Below, in pieces: positions 8,245 to 16,211 of a DNA stretch of 64,000 bases (its first letter is position 1; every line of letters starts with the position of its first letter). Below the pieces are notes generated by a model that saw only the letters and a list, made by a program, of their open reading frames with translations, searched no databases and was not told the origin of the DNA. The stretch spans positions 206,103 to 270,102 of the forward strand of contig MWEK01000001.1 of assembly GCA_002070955.1 (NCBI GenBank). Reading direction: 5' to 3'. The DNA comes from Planctomycetes bacterium ADurb.Bin069. Its GTDB lineage: Bacteria; Planctomycetota; UBA8108; UBA8890; UBA8898. The position numbers and the translations under genes were made by a program.

Positions 8245-9160
8245 CGCGCCCTCGAATCCGCCCTTCGAGACCTTCGCGCTCCAAGCCCGCACCACGCGCC
8301 GGCCGCGCTGCGATGTGTACCTCCACGCCCATTTCCCCTGGCGCAGCCGGACGCAGATCCAGGAGATGCTCGCCCGCGGGGAGATCACCATCAACGGCCG
8401 CCCGTCGAAGCCGTCCTATCGCATCAAGCGCGGAGACGCCATCGCCTTGTCGGCCCCGGCGCGGCCCCAGCCCGCCCTCGGTTTCGCCCCCGGCGCCATT
8501 CAAGTCCTTTACGAAGACCGGCACCTCGTCGTCATGAACAAGCCCAGCGGCATTCTCACCCACCCGACGGCGGGGCACCAGAACGACACCCTCATGAACT
8601 ACGTCGCCGCGGCCTACCCCCATGCGCCGCCCCTCACCTGCCACCGCCTCGACCGCGAGACCAGCGGCGCGATCCTGATCGTCTTCGATCTTCTCGTCCG
8701 CCGCCGGATTCAGCGCCAGTTCGAGCGCAAACTCGTCGTCAAGGAATACCTCGCCCTCGTGGCGGGGGCCTTTCCCGAAGGCCGGCGCGAGGTGCGGCTC
8801 CCCATCAGGCCGGCGACGACGTTGGCCGCGGCGCTCGGCGGCGATGCGCGCAAGGAGAGCCTGACGATCCTCGAATGCCTCGCGCGCGGCGCCGAGGCAA
8901 GCCTCGTGCGCGCCTCGCCCGTCACCGGCCGCCAGAACCAAATTCGGATTCACTGCGCGGCGCTCGGCCATCCCCTGGTGGGCGACACCCGCTACGGAGG
9001 GCCGGAATGCCCGCCCACGACCGATCACTTCCTGCTCCACGCCGCGCGCTTGTGCTTCCACCACCCCGTGCTCAAGCTGAAGGCGGAGATCACGGCGCCG
9101 CCGCCCGCGGATTTCCTGGCGACGCTGGCTCGCTACGGGCTCCAGGGGCGCGAGGCGTGA
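8237..9160 (+). CDS. RluA-family rRNA/tRNA pseudouridine synthase
   Basis: It isomerises specific uridines in structured RNA. The 307-residue protein has an N-terminal S4 RNA-binding domain (about 15-75, including TRRPRCDVYL and INGRPSKPSYRIKRGD). The catalytic domain has HRLDRETSG (Asp139 is the catalytic residue), GILTHPT and the C-terminal TGRQNQIRIHCAALGHPLVGD block. The architecture matches RluD/RluC. The start at 8237 overlaps the DUF72 stop, and a much longer upstream frame is not supported. The target site cannot be read from sequence; RluD-like or a divergent RluA paralogue are both possible. Confidence 0.93.
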   Translation: MPDAPSNPPFETFALQARTTRRPRCDVYLHAHFPWRSRTQIQEMLARGEITINGRPSKPSYRIKRGDAIALSAPARPQPALGFAPGAIQVLYEDRHLVVMNKPSGILTHPTAGHQNDTLMNYVAAAYPHAPPLTCHRLDRETSGAILIVFDLLVRRRIQRQFERKLVVKEYLALVAGAFPEGRREVRLPIRPATTLAAALGGDARKESLTILECLARGAEASLVRASPVTGRQNQIRIHCAALGHPLVGDTRYGGPECPPTTDHFLLHAARLCFHHPVLKLKAEITAPPPADFLATLARYGLQGREA

Positions 9161-9187
9161 CGGCGGGGCGGGCCGCCCGGGCGGAGC

Positions 9188-10027
9188 TCAGTACTCCGCC
9201 GGCATGCGCGCCACCTGCTCGGCGGTGAACACCGGGCCTTCCTTGCAGATGTAGATGGCGCCCACGTTGCAGCGGCCGCACTTCCCCAGACCGCACTTCA
9301 TGCGGTTCTCCATGGTCGTGTAGACGTCCGTCCGCGCGAAACCGAGGCGGTCCAGCACCGGGAAAGTGAACTTGAGCATGATGGGCGGCCCGCACACCAC
9401 CGCGATCGTGTCCGCGCTGGGCGGCGCGGCCTTCTCCAGCACCGTTGGCACGAATCCGATCTGGCCGCGCCAGTCGGGAGTCTCGCCCCCCGGATCCACG
9501 GTCTGGATCAACTTCATATCGGGCCGTTCGCCCCATTCCCGGAGCTCGTCCTTGTAGACCAGGTCCCCGACGGTGCGCGCCCCGTAGATCACCGTGATGT
9601 CCTTGAATTTGTCCCGTAGATCCAGGCAGTTCCAGATGACGCAGCGCATGGGCGGGAGGGCGATTCCTCCCGCGATGAAGAGGACGCTCTTGCCGTACCA
9701 GGACTCCAGGGGGAAGACGTTGCCGTAGGGGCCGCGGAACCCCATCGTGTCGCCCACCTCCAGGTCCCGCAGCGCCTTCGTGACGCGGCCGGCCTTTCTG
9801 AACGTGCACTCGATGTAACCGGCGCGCGTGGGAGAGTTGGCGATGCAGAAGGTGCACTCGCCGGCGCCGAAAACCGAGTACTCGCCGAACTGCCCGGCCT
9901 TGAAGCTGAAGCCGGCGGCATCCTCGTCGCGGGCGAATTTCAGGCGCAGGGTGCGCACATCGCGGGTCTCGTCGCGGACGCCGTCGACCTTCATCAGGTA
10001 CGGGAGGTAGATGTTGTCCCTCGCCAT
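9188..10027 (-). CDS. FlxA-like NAD(P)H/FAD oxidoreductase of the Flx-Hdr complex
   Basis: This is a 279-residue flavoprotein of the ferredoxin-NADP reductase/DHOD-B type. The N-terminal FAD barrel (about 10-100) includes the KAGQFGEYSVFG flavin loop. The NAD domain contains VLFIAGGIALPPMR and AVVCGPPIMLKF. At the C-terminus MKCGLGKCGRCNVGAIYIC supplies four cysteines for a [2Fe-2S] cluster. In FlxABCD-HdrABC of Desulfovibrio the equivalent subunit takes electrons from NADH. It is the last gene of the seven-gene operon. GAGGAG about ten bases upstream favours 10027; an ATG at 10045, overlapping the preceding stop (ATGA), would add six residues. Confidence 0.88.
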   Translation of the reverse strand: MARDNIYLPYLMKVDGVRDETRDVRTLRLKFARDEDAAGFSFKAGQFGEYSVFGAGECTFCIANSPTRAGYIECTFRKAGRVTKALRDLEVGDTMGFRGPYGNVFPLESWYGKSVLFIAGGIALPPMRCVIWNCLDLRDKFKDITVIYGARTVGDLVYKDELREWGERPDMKLIQTVDPGGETPDWRGQIGFVPTVLEKAAPPSADTIAVVCGPPIMLKFTFPVLDRLGFARTDVYTTMENRMKCGLGKCGRCNVGAIYICKEGPVFTAEQVARMPAEY

Positions 10028-10041
10028 CGCTTCGTGACTCC

Positions 10042-11076
10042 TCATGGCTGCGCCCCCGCGGGCTCCGCGGGCGCGGCGGCCGCCTCGCGGCCGATCAGAA
10101 CGAGCTTGTCCAGAATGCTGAGGCCCACCGGGCAGTTGCGGATGCAGCGGCCGCAGCCCACGCAGGCCTCGTAGCCGAACTTGCCGGGATAATAGGCGAA
10201 CTTGTGGCTCAGGCGCTGGCGCCAGCGCGAAGCCTGCGTCGGCCGCGGATTGTGCCCCGACGTGTGCCGTGTGAAGAGGGCGAGCTGGCACGAGTCCCAG
10301 TTCTTGCAGCGCTGTCCGCCGTGAATGTCGCCCTCATCGACGATATCGAAGCAGTAGCACGCGGGGCATTGGTACGTGCAGGTGCCGCAGCCCAGGCACG
10401 CGAGAAACTCCTCGTTCCAGAAGGGGTGTTCGAAATTCCGCTCCAACCAGGGCTTGATCGCCGCCAGTTCGAACTTCTTCTCGGGATAAGCGACCTTTTC
10501 GGCGCCCGGCGTCCCCTCGGTGAAGATGTCCGCGAGCTCGGCGACGAGGGCGCCGCCCTTGTCGGTCACCACCTCGACGAGGTACGCGTCGCCCTCGACG
10601 GGCACCAGCAGGACGTCGCTGCCCTCCGGCGCCCGGGGCCCGAAGCCCAGCGACGTGCAGAAGCACGCCTCGTCGAAGCGGTCGCACGCCAGCGTGATCA
10701 CGCAGGTCGCCTCGCGCCGCGCGAAATAGAACTTGTCCTTGTAGTCCCAGCCGAAGAGGCGGTCGAGCGCCACGAGCGACCGCGCGTCGCAGGCCCGCCC
10801 GCCGATGAGGACCGTCCGCGGCGCGGCGAAGTCGTCGGCCAGGGCGACATCGTGCTTCCCGAGGGCGTACTTCAAGATCGGTTCGGTCTTGGGGAAAAAG
10901 AACTCTTTGACGGAGTTCTGGGTATTGAGCTCGTCCAGGCACAGCGCCGCCGGATCGGACAGCTCGCCGAAGAGGACGATGCCGTGCTCCCGCGCCGGAC
11001 CCACCACGCGGTACTTCTTGTCCATGGCGCCGCGGATCAGCGCGCCCAGCTTTTCTTTCGCAAGCAGCCTGGCCAT
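10042..11076 (-). CDS. FlxB-like [4Fe-4S] dicluster electron-transfer subunit
   Basis: This 344-residue protein belongs to the hydrogenase-beta-like 4Fe-4S dicluster family. Residues 1-220 form the family-specific domain, including VLIGGRACDARSLVALD and FCTSLGFGPRAPEGSD. The C-terminal part holds ferredoxin motifs CLGCGTCTYQCPACYC (about 231-246) and CVGCGRCIRNCP (about 308-319). It would relay electrons between the flavoprotein FlxA and the other iron-sulfur subunits. AGGAGG six bases before the ATG gives a strong start. It sits between flxC (9-base gap) and flxA. The name is assigned by composition and order relative to the Desulfovibrio flx cluster. Confidence 0.87.
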   Translation of the reverse strand: MARLLAKEKLGALIRGAMDKKYRVVGPAREHGIVLFGELSDPAALCLDELNTQNSVKEFFFPKTEPILKYALGKHDVALADDFAAPRTVLIGGRACDARSLVALDRLFGWDYKDKFYFARREATCVITLACDRFDEACFCTSLGFGPRAPEGSDVLLVPVEGDAYLVEVVTDKGGALVAELADIFTEGTPGAEKVAYPEKKFELAAIKPWLERNFEHPFWNEEFLACLGCGTCTYQCPACYCFDIVDEGDIHGGQRCKNWDSCQLALFTRHTSGHNPRPTQASRWRQRLSHKFAYYPGKFGYEACVGCGRCIRNCPVGLSILDKLVLIGREAAAAPAEPAGAQP

Positions 11077-11085
11077 GGCTTCCTC

Positions 11086-11925
11086 CTACTTGATGAATTC
11101 CTGCTTGTCGTCGGTCCTGAAGCTCGCCATGGGCGGCGGGACCTCGTGGTCGAACCCCGCCTCATACCCGAAGCTCTCCTTGACCTCCCGGGCAACCTTG
11201 GCGTTGAGAAGGTCCAGCGGGATGTTCGCGGGGCAGGCGCGCGCGCAGGCGCCGCACCCGATGCAGCGGCCCGCCAGGTGGAAGGCGCGGATAACGTTCC
11301 AGAAGTAGTTGCCCAGGGGCCGCGGGCTGGAGGGAATCCACTGCGGCTGGTTCTTTTCGACGATGCAGCTCTCGCAGTAGCACATGGGGCAGGCCTGGCG
11401 GCAGGCGTAGCAGCGGATGCAGCGGGAGAACTCCCGCTCCCAGAAGGCGAGGCGCTCCTCGGGCGTCATGGCCTCCAGCTCCCGCAGCCTCTCGGCGACA
11501 TCCCGCCCCGGATCGCGGCCCTGCAGGCCCTGGGCCGCCTCGGCCTCCAGCTCCTTCAACGTCCGGCCCTTGAGCAGTTCGCAGGCCGCGCCTTCCTTGC
11601 CCGGCTCGGCGCAGGCGACCCCGATCAGGACGACCCGCTCGGGGTCGAACTGCTGCTCCTGGACCAGCACGGCGACGCTCCGCACCTCCTCCGGACGCGC
11701 GACGAGGCCGACGGCGCCCTTCGGCATAATGTCCTTGCGCGTCAGGTACACGGCCAGGTTGTTCCGGCAGAAGGGGTTGAAAATCAGCCGGTCGACCTCC
11801 TCCGCCTTCTTGATGAAGACCGGGAAGGTCGTCCGCGGCGAAACTCCCTGGCCGTAGCCGATGACGAGGGCGACCTTGCCCTGCTCGAGGAGCTCCCGGG
11901 CGCGCTGGCGCAATTGCTCGATCAT
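11086..11925 (-). CDS. FlxC-like 4Fe-4S dicluster subunit
   Basis: This 279-residue protein has an N-terminal domain of unknown fold (LEQGKVALVIGYGQGVSPRT, then a region with VVLIGVACAEPGKEG). Cysteine motifs follow: CIRCYACRQACPMCYCESC (about 180-198) and CIGCGACARACPANIP (about 226-241). It would carry electrons in the soluble Flx-Hdr complex. The start at 11925 follows GGGGGAG, 11 bases after the flxD stop; a longer upstream frame would overlap flxD completely. Other anaerobes annotate such proteins as hydrogenase iron-sulfur or CoB-CoM reductase-associated subunits. Naming is by operon position. Confidence 0.86.
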   Translation of the reverse strand: MIEQLRQRARELLEQGKVALVIGYGQGVSPRTTFPVFIKKAEEVDRLIFNPFCRNNLAVYLTRKDIMPKGAVGLVARPEEVRSVAVLVQEQQFDPERVVLIGVACAEPGKEGAACELLKGRTLKELEAEAAQGLQGRDPGRDVAERLRELEAMTPEERLAFWEREFSRCIRCYACRQACPMCYCESCIVEKNQPQWIPSSPRPLGNYFWNVIRAFHLAGRCIGCGACARACPANIPLDLLNAKVAREVKESFGYEAGFDHEVPPPMASFRTDDKQEFIK

Positions 11926-11936
11926 GCTCTCCCCCG

Positions 11937-12374
11937 CTATGCCTTGACGATCCGCTCGAAGCTCGTGAACGGTCCCAGTTCCCGGACCTGCGCCGTGATC
12001 TCGTCGATCAACTCGGACCACTTCCGGCCCTCCGCCGCCGAGACCCACGAGAAGAGGACGCGGCGCGGGTCGATCCCGCTGAACTCCAGCAGCTTGCGGA
12101 AGATCGTCCAGCGCCGGCGCGCGTGGTAGTTGCCGCTCGTGTAGTGGCAATCACCCGGGTGGCACCCGGAAACAAGCACCGCATCGGCCCCTTCCTGGAA
12201 GGCCTTCAGAAGGAACATGGGCTCGATGCGGCCCGTGCACGTCAGCCGGATCGCGCGGATGTTGGCCGGGTACTTGAGCCGGCTCGTTCCCGCCAAGTCG
12301 GCGCCGGCGTAGGTGCACCAATTGCATACGAAGGCGATGATTTTCGGCTCGAACTCCGCCGTCGTCGCTGCCAT
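11937..12374 (-). CDS. FlxD/MvhD-like hydrogenase delta subunit
   Basis: This 145-residue protein of the MvhD/FlpD family carries a [2Fe-2S] cluster and docks on HdrA in methanogen and bacterial heterodisulfide reductase complexes. Family marks are IIAFVCNWCTYAGADLAG (about 11-28), IRLTCTGRIEPMFLLKAFQ (about 41-59) and VLVSGCHPGDCHY (about 65-77), which supply the conserved cysteines. The start overlaps the hdrA stop by one base (TAATG), a classic coupled arrangement. No hydrogenase genes are adjacent, so electrons should come from FlxA rather than an Mvh hydrogenase. The assignment is strong because both motif set and neighbours agree. Confidence 0.93.
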   Translation of the reverse strand: MAATTAEFEPKIIAFVCNWCTYAGADLAGTSRLKYPANIRAIRLTCTGRIEPMFLLKAFQEGADAVLVSGCHPGDCHYTSGNYHARRRWTIFRKLLEFSGIDPRRVLFSWVSAAEGRKWSELIDEITAQVRELGPFTSFERIVKA

Positions 12375-14386
12375 TACTTCAGCCCTCCGATCTGCGAGAA
12401 GACCTGCTCCGCGCTGAAACCGTCCAGGTCGATGCTGTTGGATCTGCAGGTCGCGACGCACGCCCCGCAGCCCTGGCACAACCCCGCGTTGACTTTCGCC
12501 ACCCGGGCGATGAGGTTGCCCGCCTTGTCGCGCTTCTCCTCGCGCTCGATGGCGTGATACGGGCAGACCTGTTCGCAGTAGAAGCATCCCACGCACTGGC
12601 TCTGGTTGACGTGCGCCACGATGGGCTCGCGCTCCAGCTCGTCGCCGGAGAAGAGGCCCAGAACCTTCGCGGCCGCGCCGCTCGCCTGCCCCACGGCCTC
12701 GGGAATGTCCTTGGCGCCCTGGCAGGCGCCGGCCAGGAAGATGCCCGCCGTGTTGGTCTCGACGGGCCTGAGCTTCGGGTGGGCCTCGGAGAGAAACCCG
12801 TACTCGTCGTAGCTGATGCTCAACTTCTGCGCCAGGGCCTCGATGCCGTACTGCGGCCGCATCGCGGTGGCCAGGACGACCAGGTCGGCCTCGATTTCGA
12901 CGCGGCCGCCGCCGGTGCCGCCCAGCAGCGTGTCGGCGCCCACGACGACGAGCTTGCCCCCGCGCTTGTAGATTCGCGACACGCGGCCGCGGATGTACAC
13001 GGCGCCGTCCTCCTCGATGGCGCGCCGGACGAACTCATCGTAGCTCTTGCCCCCCGCCCGGATATCCATGTAGAAGACGTACGCGGTTCCGTGGTGCACC
13101 TTGTGCTTGTACAGCATGGCGTGCTTGGCGATGTACATGCAGCAGATCTTGCTGCAGTAGCTCAGGCCCTTGGCGCAGTCCCGCGAGCCCACGCATTTGA
13201 TAAAAACCACCTTTTCGGGGGGCTTCCCATCGGAGGGCCGCAGGATTTCGCCGCCCGTGGGGCCGGACGCGCTGGCCAGGCGCTCGAACTGCAGGCCGTC
13301 GATTACATCCTTATACTGCCCGTACCCGTACTCGCCGTAACCCTCGATGCCGTAGTCCTTCTCGCCGTTTCGGAAGTCGTACAGCCGGTAGCCGGTCGCC
13401 ACCACGATGGCACCCACCTTCTCCTCGATGAAGGTGTCCTCTTGGGTGTAGTCCACGGCGCCCACGGGGCAGATCTTCTGGCAGATCCCGCACTTGCCAT
13501 TCAGGAACTTGGTGCAGTGCGCCCGGTCGATGACCGGCTTGTTCGGCACGGCCTGGGCGAAGGGCGTGTAGATCGCCGTGCGCATCCCCAGGCCTTCATC
13601 GAACTCGCTCGGGATCTTCTTCTGCGGACATTTCTGGGCGCACAGCCCGCAACCGGTGCATTTCTTGATGTCGACGGAGCGCGCCTTCAGGCGGATCTTC
13701 ACATCGAAGTTGCCGATGAAGCCGCTCACGGACTCGACCTCGGCGTAGGTGTGGAGCGTAATGTTGGGGTGCGTGGCCGCCTCGACCATGCGCGGCGTCA
13801 GGATGCATTGCGAGCAGTCCAGCGTCGGAAAGGTCTCGCTGAGCTGGGCCATGTGCCCGCCGATGGAGGGCTCCTTCTCCACCAGGACGACCTTCTTGCC
13901 GCCGTTGGCGATGTCCAACGCCGCTTGGATGCCCGCGATGCCGCCGCCGATGACCAAGGCGCGCTTGGTGACCGGCACCTTGATGGGGAAAAGGGCCTCG
14001 TTGCGTTTGACCTTCTCCACCATCACGCGCACGAGCTGCACGGCCTTGGCCGTCGCTTCGCCCCGGTCCTCGTGAACCCACGAGCAGTGCTCGCGGATGT
14101 TGGCCATCTCGCACAGAAAGGGGTTGAGCCCCGCCTCGGCGCAGGCCCGCCGGAAGGTGGACTCGTGCATGCGGGGCGAACAGGCCGCCACGACGACCCC
14201 GGTGAGCTTCTTTTCCCTGATCGCCTCCTTGACCAGACCCTGGCCGGGGTCCGAGCACATGTACTTGTAGTCGACGGAGTGCACGACGCCCGGAAACTCG
14301 GCGGCCTCGGCCGCCACCTTGGGACAGTCGACGGTGCGGCCGATATTCTCGCCGCACCAGCAGACGAAAACGCCTATCCTGGCCAC
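12374..14386 (-). CDS. hdrA: Heterodisulfide reductase-like subunit A (flavin bifurcating core)
   Basis: This is a 670-residue FAD/iron-sulfur protein. The N-terminus has CWCGENIGRTVDCP, typical of HdrA. The FAD site is ALVIGGGIAGIQAALDIANG (about 143-162), followed by PTLDCSQCILTPRM. Ferredoxin-type motifs are CTGCGLCAQKCP (about 241-252), GKCGICQKICP (about 292-302), CVGCFYCEQVCP (about 596-607) and a final CQGCGACVATC. In HdrABC-Flx complexes this flavin is the proposed bifurcation site, coupling NADH oxidation to ferredoxin and disulfide reduction. It starts with GTG after GGGAGGACTGACG. It is adjacent to hdrB (51-base gap) and overlaps flxD. The natural disulfide in a non-methanogen is unknown. 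Confidence 0.95.
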   Translation of the reverse strand: MARIGVFVCWCGENIGRTVDCPKVAAEAAEFPGVVHSVDYKYMCSDPGQGLVKEAIREKKLTGVVVAACSPRMHESTFRRACAEAGLNPFLCEMANIREHCSWVHEDRGEATAKAVQLVRVMVEKVKRNEALFPIKVPVTKRALVIGGGIAGIQAALDIANGGKKVVLVEKEPSIGGHMAQLSETFPTLDCSQCILTPRMVEAATHPNITLHTYAEVESVSGFIGNFDVKIRLKARSVDIKKCTGCGLCAQKCPQKKIPSEFDEGLGMRTAIYTPFAQAVPNKPVIDRAHCTKFLNGKCGICQKICPVGAVDYTQEDTFIEEKVGAIVVATGYRLYDFRNGEKDYGIEGYGEYGYGQYKDVIDGLQFERLASASGPTGGEILRPSDGKPPEKVVFIKCVGSRDCAKGLSYCSKICCMYIAKHAMLYKHKVHHGTAYVFYMDIRAGGKSYDEFVRRAIEEDGAVYIRGRVSRIYKRGGKLVVVGADTLLGGTGGGRVEIEADLVVLATAMRPQYGIEALAQKLSISYDEYGFLSEAHPKLRPVETNTAGIFLAGACQGAKDIPEAVGQASGAAAKVLGLFSGDELEREPIVAHVNQSQCVGCFYCEQVCPYHAIEREEKRDKAGNLIARVAKVNAGLCQGCGACVATCRSNSIDLDGFSAEQVFSQIGGLK

Positions 14387-14437
14387 CGTCAGTCCTCCCG
14401 TTCCGGCCGCCGCGGCGTCGCGAAGCGCATCGGGCGC

Positions 14438-15271
14438 CTACGCGAGCGCCGGGGCCACCGGCGTGATGTGTTTTCCAAGTCCCAACGCCTTCGGCGCCAC
14501 TCCCACCGCCAGCCCCACCAGTTGGGACAGATACACGATGGGCATCGCCATGCCCTTCGGTTGCCGCATGTCCAGATTCGCGTGGCACAGCGGGCAGGCC
14601 ACGATCACCATGTGGGCCCCCTCGCTTCGCGCGTTGTCCAGGATGCGCCCGCACAGGCGCACCACCGACGCGGTGCTGCTCATCGCAAAGGCGGCGCCGC
14701 AGCATTCCGTCCTGAAGCCCCAATCGACCGCCTCGGCGCCCGTCGCCGCGGCGACCTTCTCCATGGTCACGGGATTCTCGGGATCATCGAAGGCGACCAC
14801 CTTGGGCGGCCGCACGAGGAGGCACCCGTAGTAGCAGGCGACCTTCTTGCCCGTCAGGGGCTTGCGCAGCGCCGCCGTGATCTTCTCGATATGGGGCAGC
14901 AGGAATTCGATGCAGTTCCTGATGGGCAGACGCCCCGCGGGCAGCGGCATGCCGATGGCGTGCTCGATGTCTCCGCGCAGGCCGGAGTTGTCCAACCATT
15001 CCGCCTGGGCGGCGATCAGACGGTTGGAGCAGGCCGCGCAGGGCGCCACGATCTCCTCCATGCCCTGGGCGGCGGCCAACGCGATGGTGCGGGCGGGCAG
15101 CGCGAGCCCCAGGAGATGGTTGGTCTGGTGCGCCGCCGAGGCGCCGCAGCAGTTCCAGTCCTCGATCTCGGTCAGAGGCAGCTGGAGCGCCTCCGCCAAC
15201 GCGCGGATCGACATGTCGAATTCCGCCGCGGTGCCCTCCAGGGAGCAGCCCGGATAGTAGCCTGTTGCCAT
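14438..15271 (-). CDS. hdrB: Heterodisulfide reductase-like subunit B
   Basis: This 277-residue catalytic subunit has two complete CCG domains. The first has YYPGCSLEG, NCCGASAAH and APCAACSNRL. The second has CYYGCLLVRPPK, TECCGAAFAMSS and VACPLCHANLD. Each set is expected to bind a noncubane [4Fe-4S] cluster where the disulfide is cleaved. Length and spacing fit true HdrB rather than a single-CCG lactate-utilisation protein. The start is supported by GGAGGAG nine bases upstream. It lies between hdrC (45-base gap) and hdrA. The physiological substrate is unknown; a low-molecular-weight or protein disulfide is likely. Confidence 0.95.
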   Translation of the reverse strand: MATGYYPGCSLEGTAAEFDMSIRALAEALQLPLTEIEDWNCCGASAAHQTNHLLGLALPARTIALAAAQGMEEIVAPCAACSNRLIAAQAEWLDNSGLRGDIEHAIGMPLPAGRLPIRNCIEFLLPHIEKITAALRKPLTGKKVACYYGCLLVRPPKVVAFDDPENPVTMEKVAAATGAEAVDWGFRTECCGAAFAMSSTASVVRLCGRILDNARSEGAHMVIVACPLCHANLDMRQPKGMAMPIVYLSQLVGLAVGVAPKALGLGKHITPVAPALA

Positions 15272-15316
15272 GCGTCACTCCTCCGCGGCGGCAGGGCCTC
15301 CGCCCCGCTCGCCGCA

Positions 15317-15874
15317 TCACTTCGCGCCGGCGGTGCGCTCGAAAATGCGCGCCACGGCCTGACGGTCCTTGACCGGCTTGCCGAGGAGCTTGAGCTTCCC
15401 CTTCACGAACATCACCGGCGCCAGAAGCACGTCCGAAAACAAGTCCCTGGCTCGGGTTTTGTACTCCATGACCATGCTGATTTCATGCACCCGCCCCGCG
15501 CGCCTGATCCCGCCCAGGAAAGATTTCACAAAAGCAATGATCTTCCGCGCCCGGGGGTTCACCTTCTTCGCCTTCAGGGATCGTTCCCTGAGGGCATCCA
15601 TGAACTCCGCGATCTTCACCTCCTGGGGACAGCGCGTCGAGCAGGTGAGACAGGAAGCGCAATACCAGATCGTCGCCGAGCGCAGGGCGGCCTCGCGGTC
15701 GCCGATTTGGACCAGGCGCATGATCTGGCTAGGCGTGTAGTCCATTTCCGGCACCATGGGGCAGCCGGCGGTGCACTTGCCGCACTGGTAGCACTTGCGG
15801 ACATCGATACCGGTCTCCGCGGCCATCTGCTCGGCAAAGGTTTTCTCCGGCGAATCTTTGCGCTGCGCGCTCAT
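15317..15874 (-). CDS. hdrC: Heterodisulfide reductase-like subunit C
   Basis: This 185-residue ferredoxin-like subunit has two classical [4Fe-4S] motifs, CYQCGKCTAGCP (about 29-40) and CASCLTCSTRCP (about 71-82). It would pass electrons between HdrA and HdrB. The C-terminal half is helical and basic, as in soluble HdrC. There is no membrane segment, so the complex is cytoplasmic rather than the membrane-bound HdrDE type. The start at 15874 (MSAQRKD) was chosen from family length; an upstream Met at 15985 would add 37 low-complexity residues. It is the first gene of the operon, about 170 bases downstream of a predicted promoter. Confidence 0.93.
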   Translation of the reverse strand: MSAQRKDSPEKTFAEQMAAETGIDVRKCYQCGKCTAGCPMVPEMDYTPSQIMRLVQIGDREAALRSATIWYCASCLTCSTRCPQEVKIAEFMDALRERSLKAKKVNPRARKIIAFVKSFLGGIRRAGRVHEISMVMEYKTRARDLFSDVLLAPVMFVKGKLKLLGKPVKDRQAVARIFERTAGAK

Positions 15875-16050
15875 AACTCTCTCGGGGGCTCGCGCCCCCC
15901 CTCCAGGCGGGCGGCTCCGGGCCGAAACCAAAGGACGTCGTGGACTGGGCTGTGCATGCGTACCGTTTTTCGGAGACGCGATCATAACAAACCGCGGCCG
16001 GAACGGGAAGCATGACTCGGCCTACGGCGCCGCCGGCTATCTACGTAATC

Positions 16051-16078
16051 TCTATAGACATTATACCATATGTGTCAA
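16051..16078 (-). promoter_or_regulatory. Predicted promoter for hdrCBA-flxDCBA operon
   Basis: A perfect TTGACA (16073-16078, minus strand) lies 16 bases from TATAGA (16051-16056). A CATATG palindrome (16068-16073) overlaps the edge of the -35 hexamer and could be an operator half. Transcription would start near 16044, leaving a leader of about 170 nt. Confidence 0.5.
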
Positions 16079-16136
16079 GCCGCCCCGCCGGAGGCAATCG
16101 GCCCGGCGTCGGAGAACCCGGCGCGCGCCGCCACCC

Positions 16137-16165
16137 TGGACCCTGCGCCGGGGTTTATCTATAAT
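16137..16165 (+). promoter_or_regulatory. Predicted promoter for Gfo/Idh-AKR-S9-GH32 operon
   Basis: TGGACC (16137-16142) and a perfect TATAAT (16160-16165) are separated by 17 bases. The predicted start is near 16172, with a leader of about 40 nt ending in AAGGAGG. Confidence 0.5.
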
Positions 16166-16211
16166 GGCGGGACACGCTTGTCCCGGCCGGCAGCACTTGA
16201 AAGGAGGCCCC

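Larger units (their letters stand above)
15875..16211. other. 337-bp divergent regulatory region between hdrC and the Gfo/Idh operon
   Basis: There is no coding frame of merit. It contains an AT-rich island (about 16040-16078) unusual for this genome, with the hdr promoter on the minus strand. The promoter for the oxidoreductase operon lies on the plus strand, with AAGGAGG before the ATG at 16212. Confidence 0.6.

Noticed and set aside
9166..9178. GGGCGG/CCGCCC palindrome between convergent RluA-type and flxA genes as a terminator
   Set aside because: The arms are separated by one base, so no hairpin loop can form. Likely just GC-rich composition.
12554..16015. A 1153-codon plus-strand frame opposite hdrA-hdrC
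   Set aside because: It is the mirror of conserved hdr genes, His/Arg/Leu-rich and without motifs. GC-rich codon bias on the other strand explains its length.
16060..16078. TTGACA and TATAAT together on the minus strand as a promoter
   Set aside because: They are only seven bases apart, too close for one promoter. The TTGACA-16-TATAGA pairing was kept instead.
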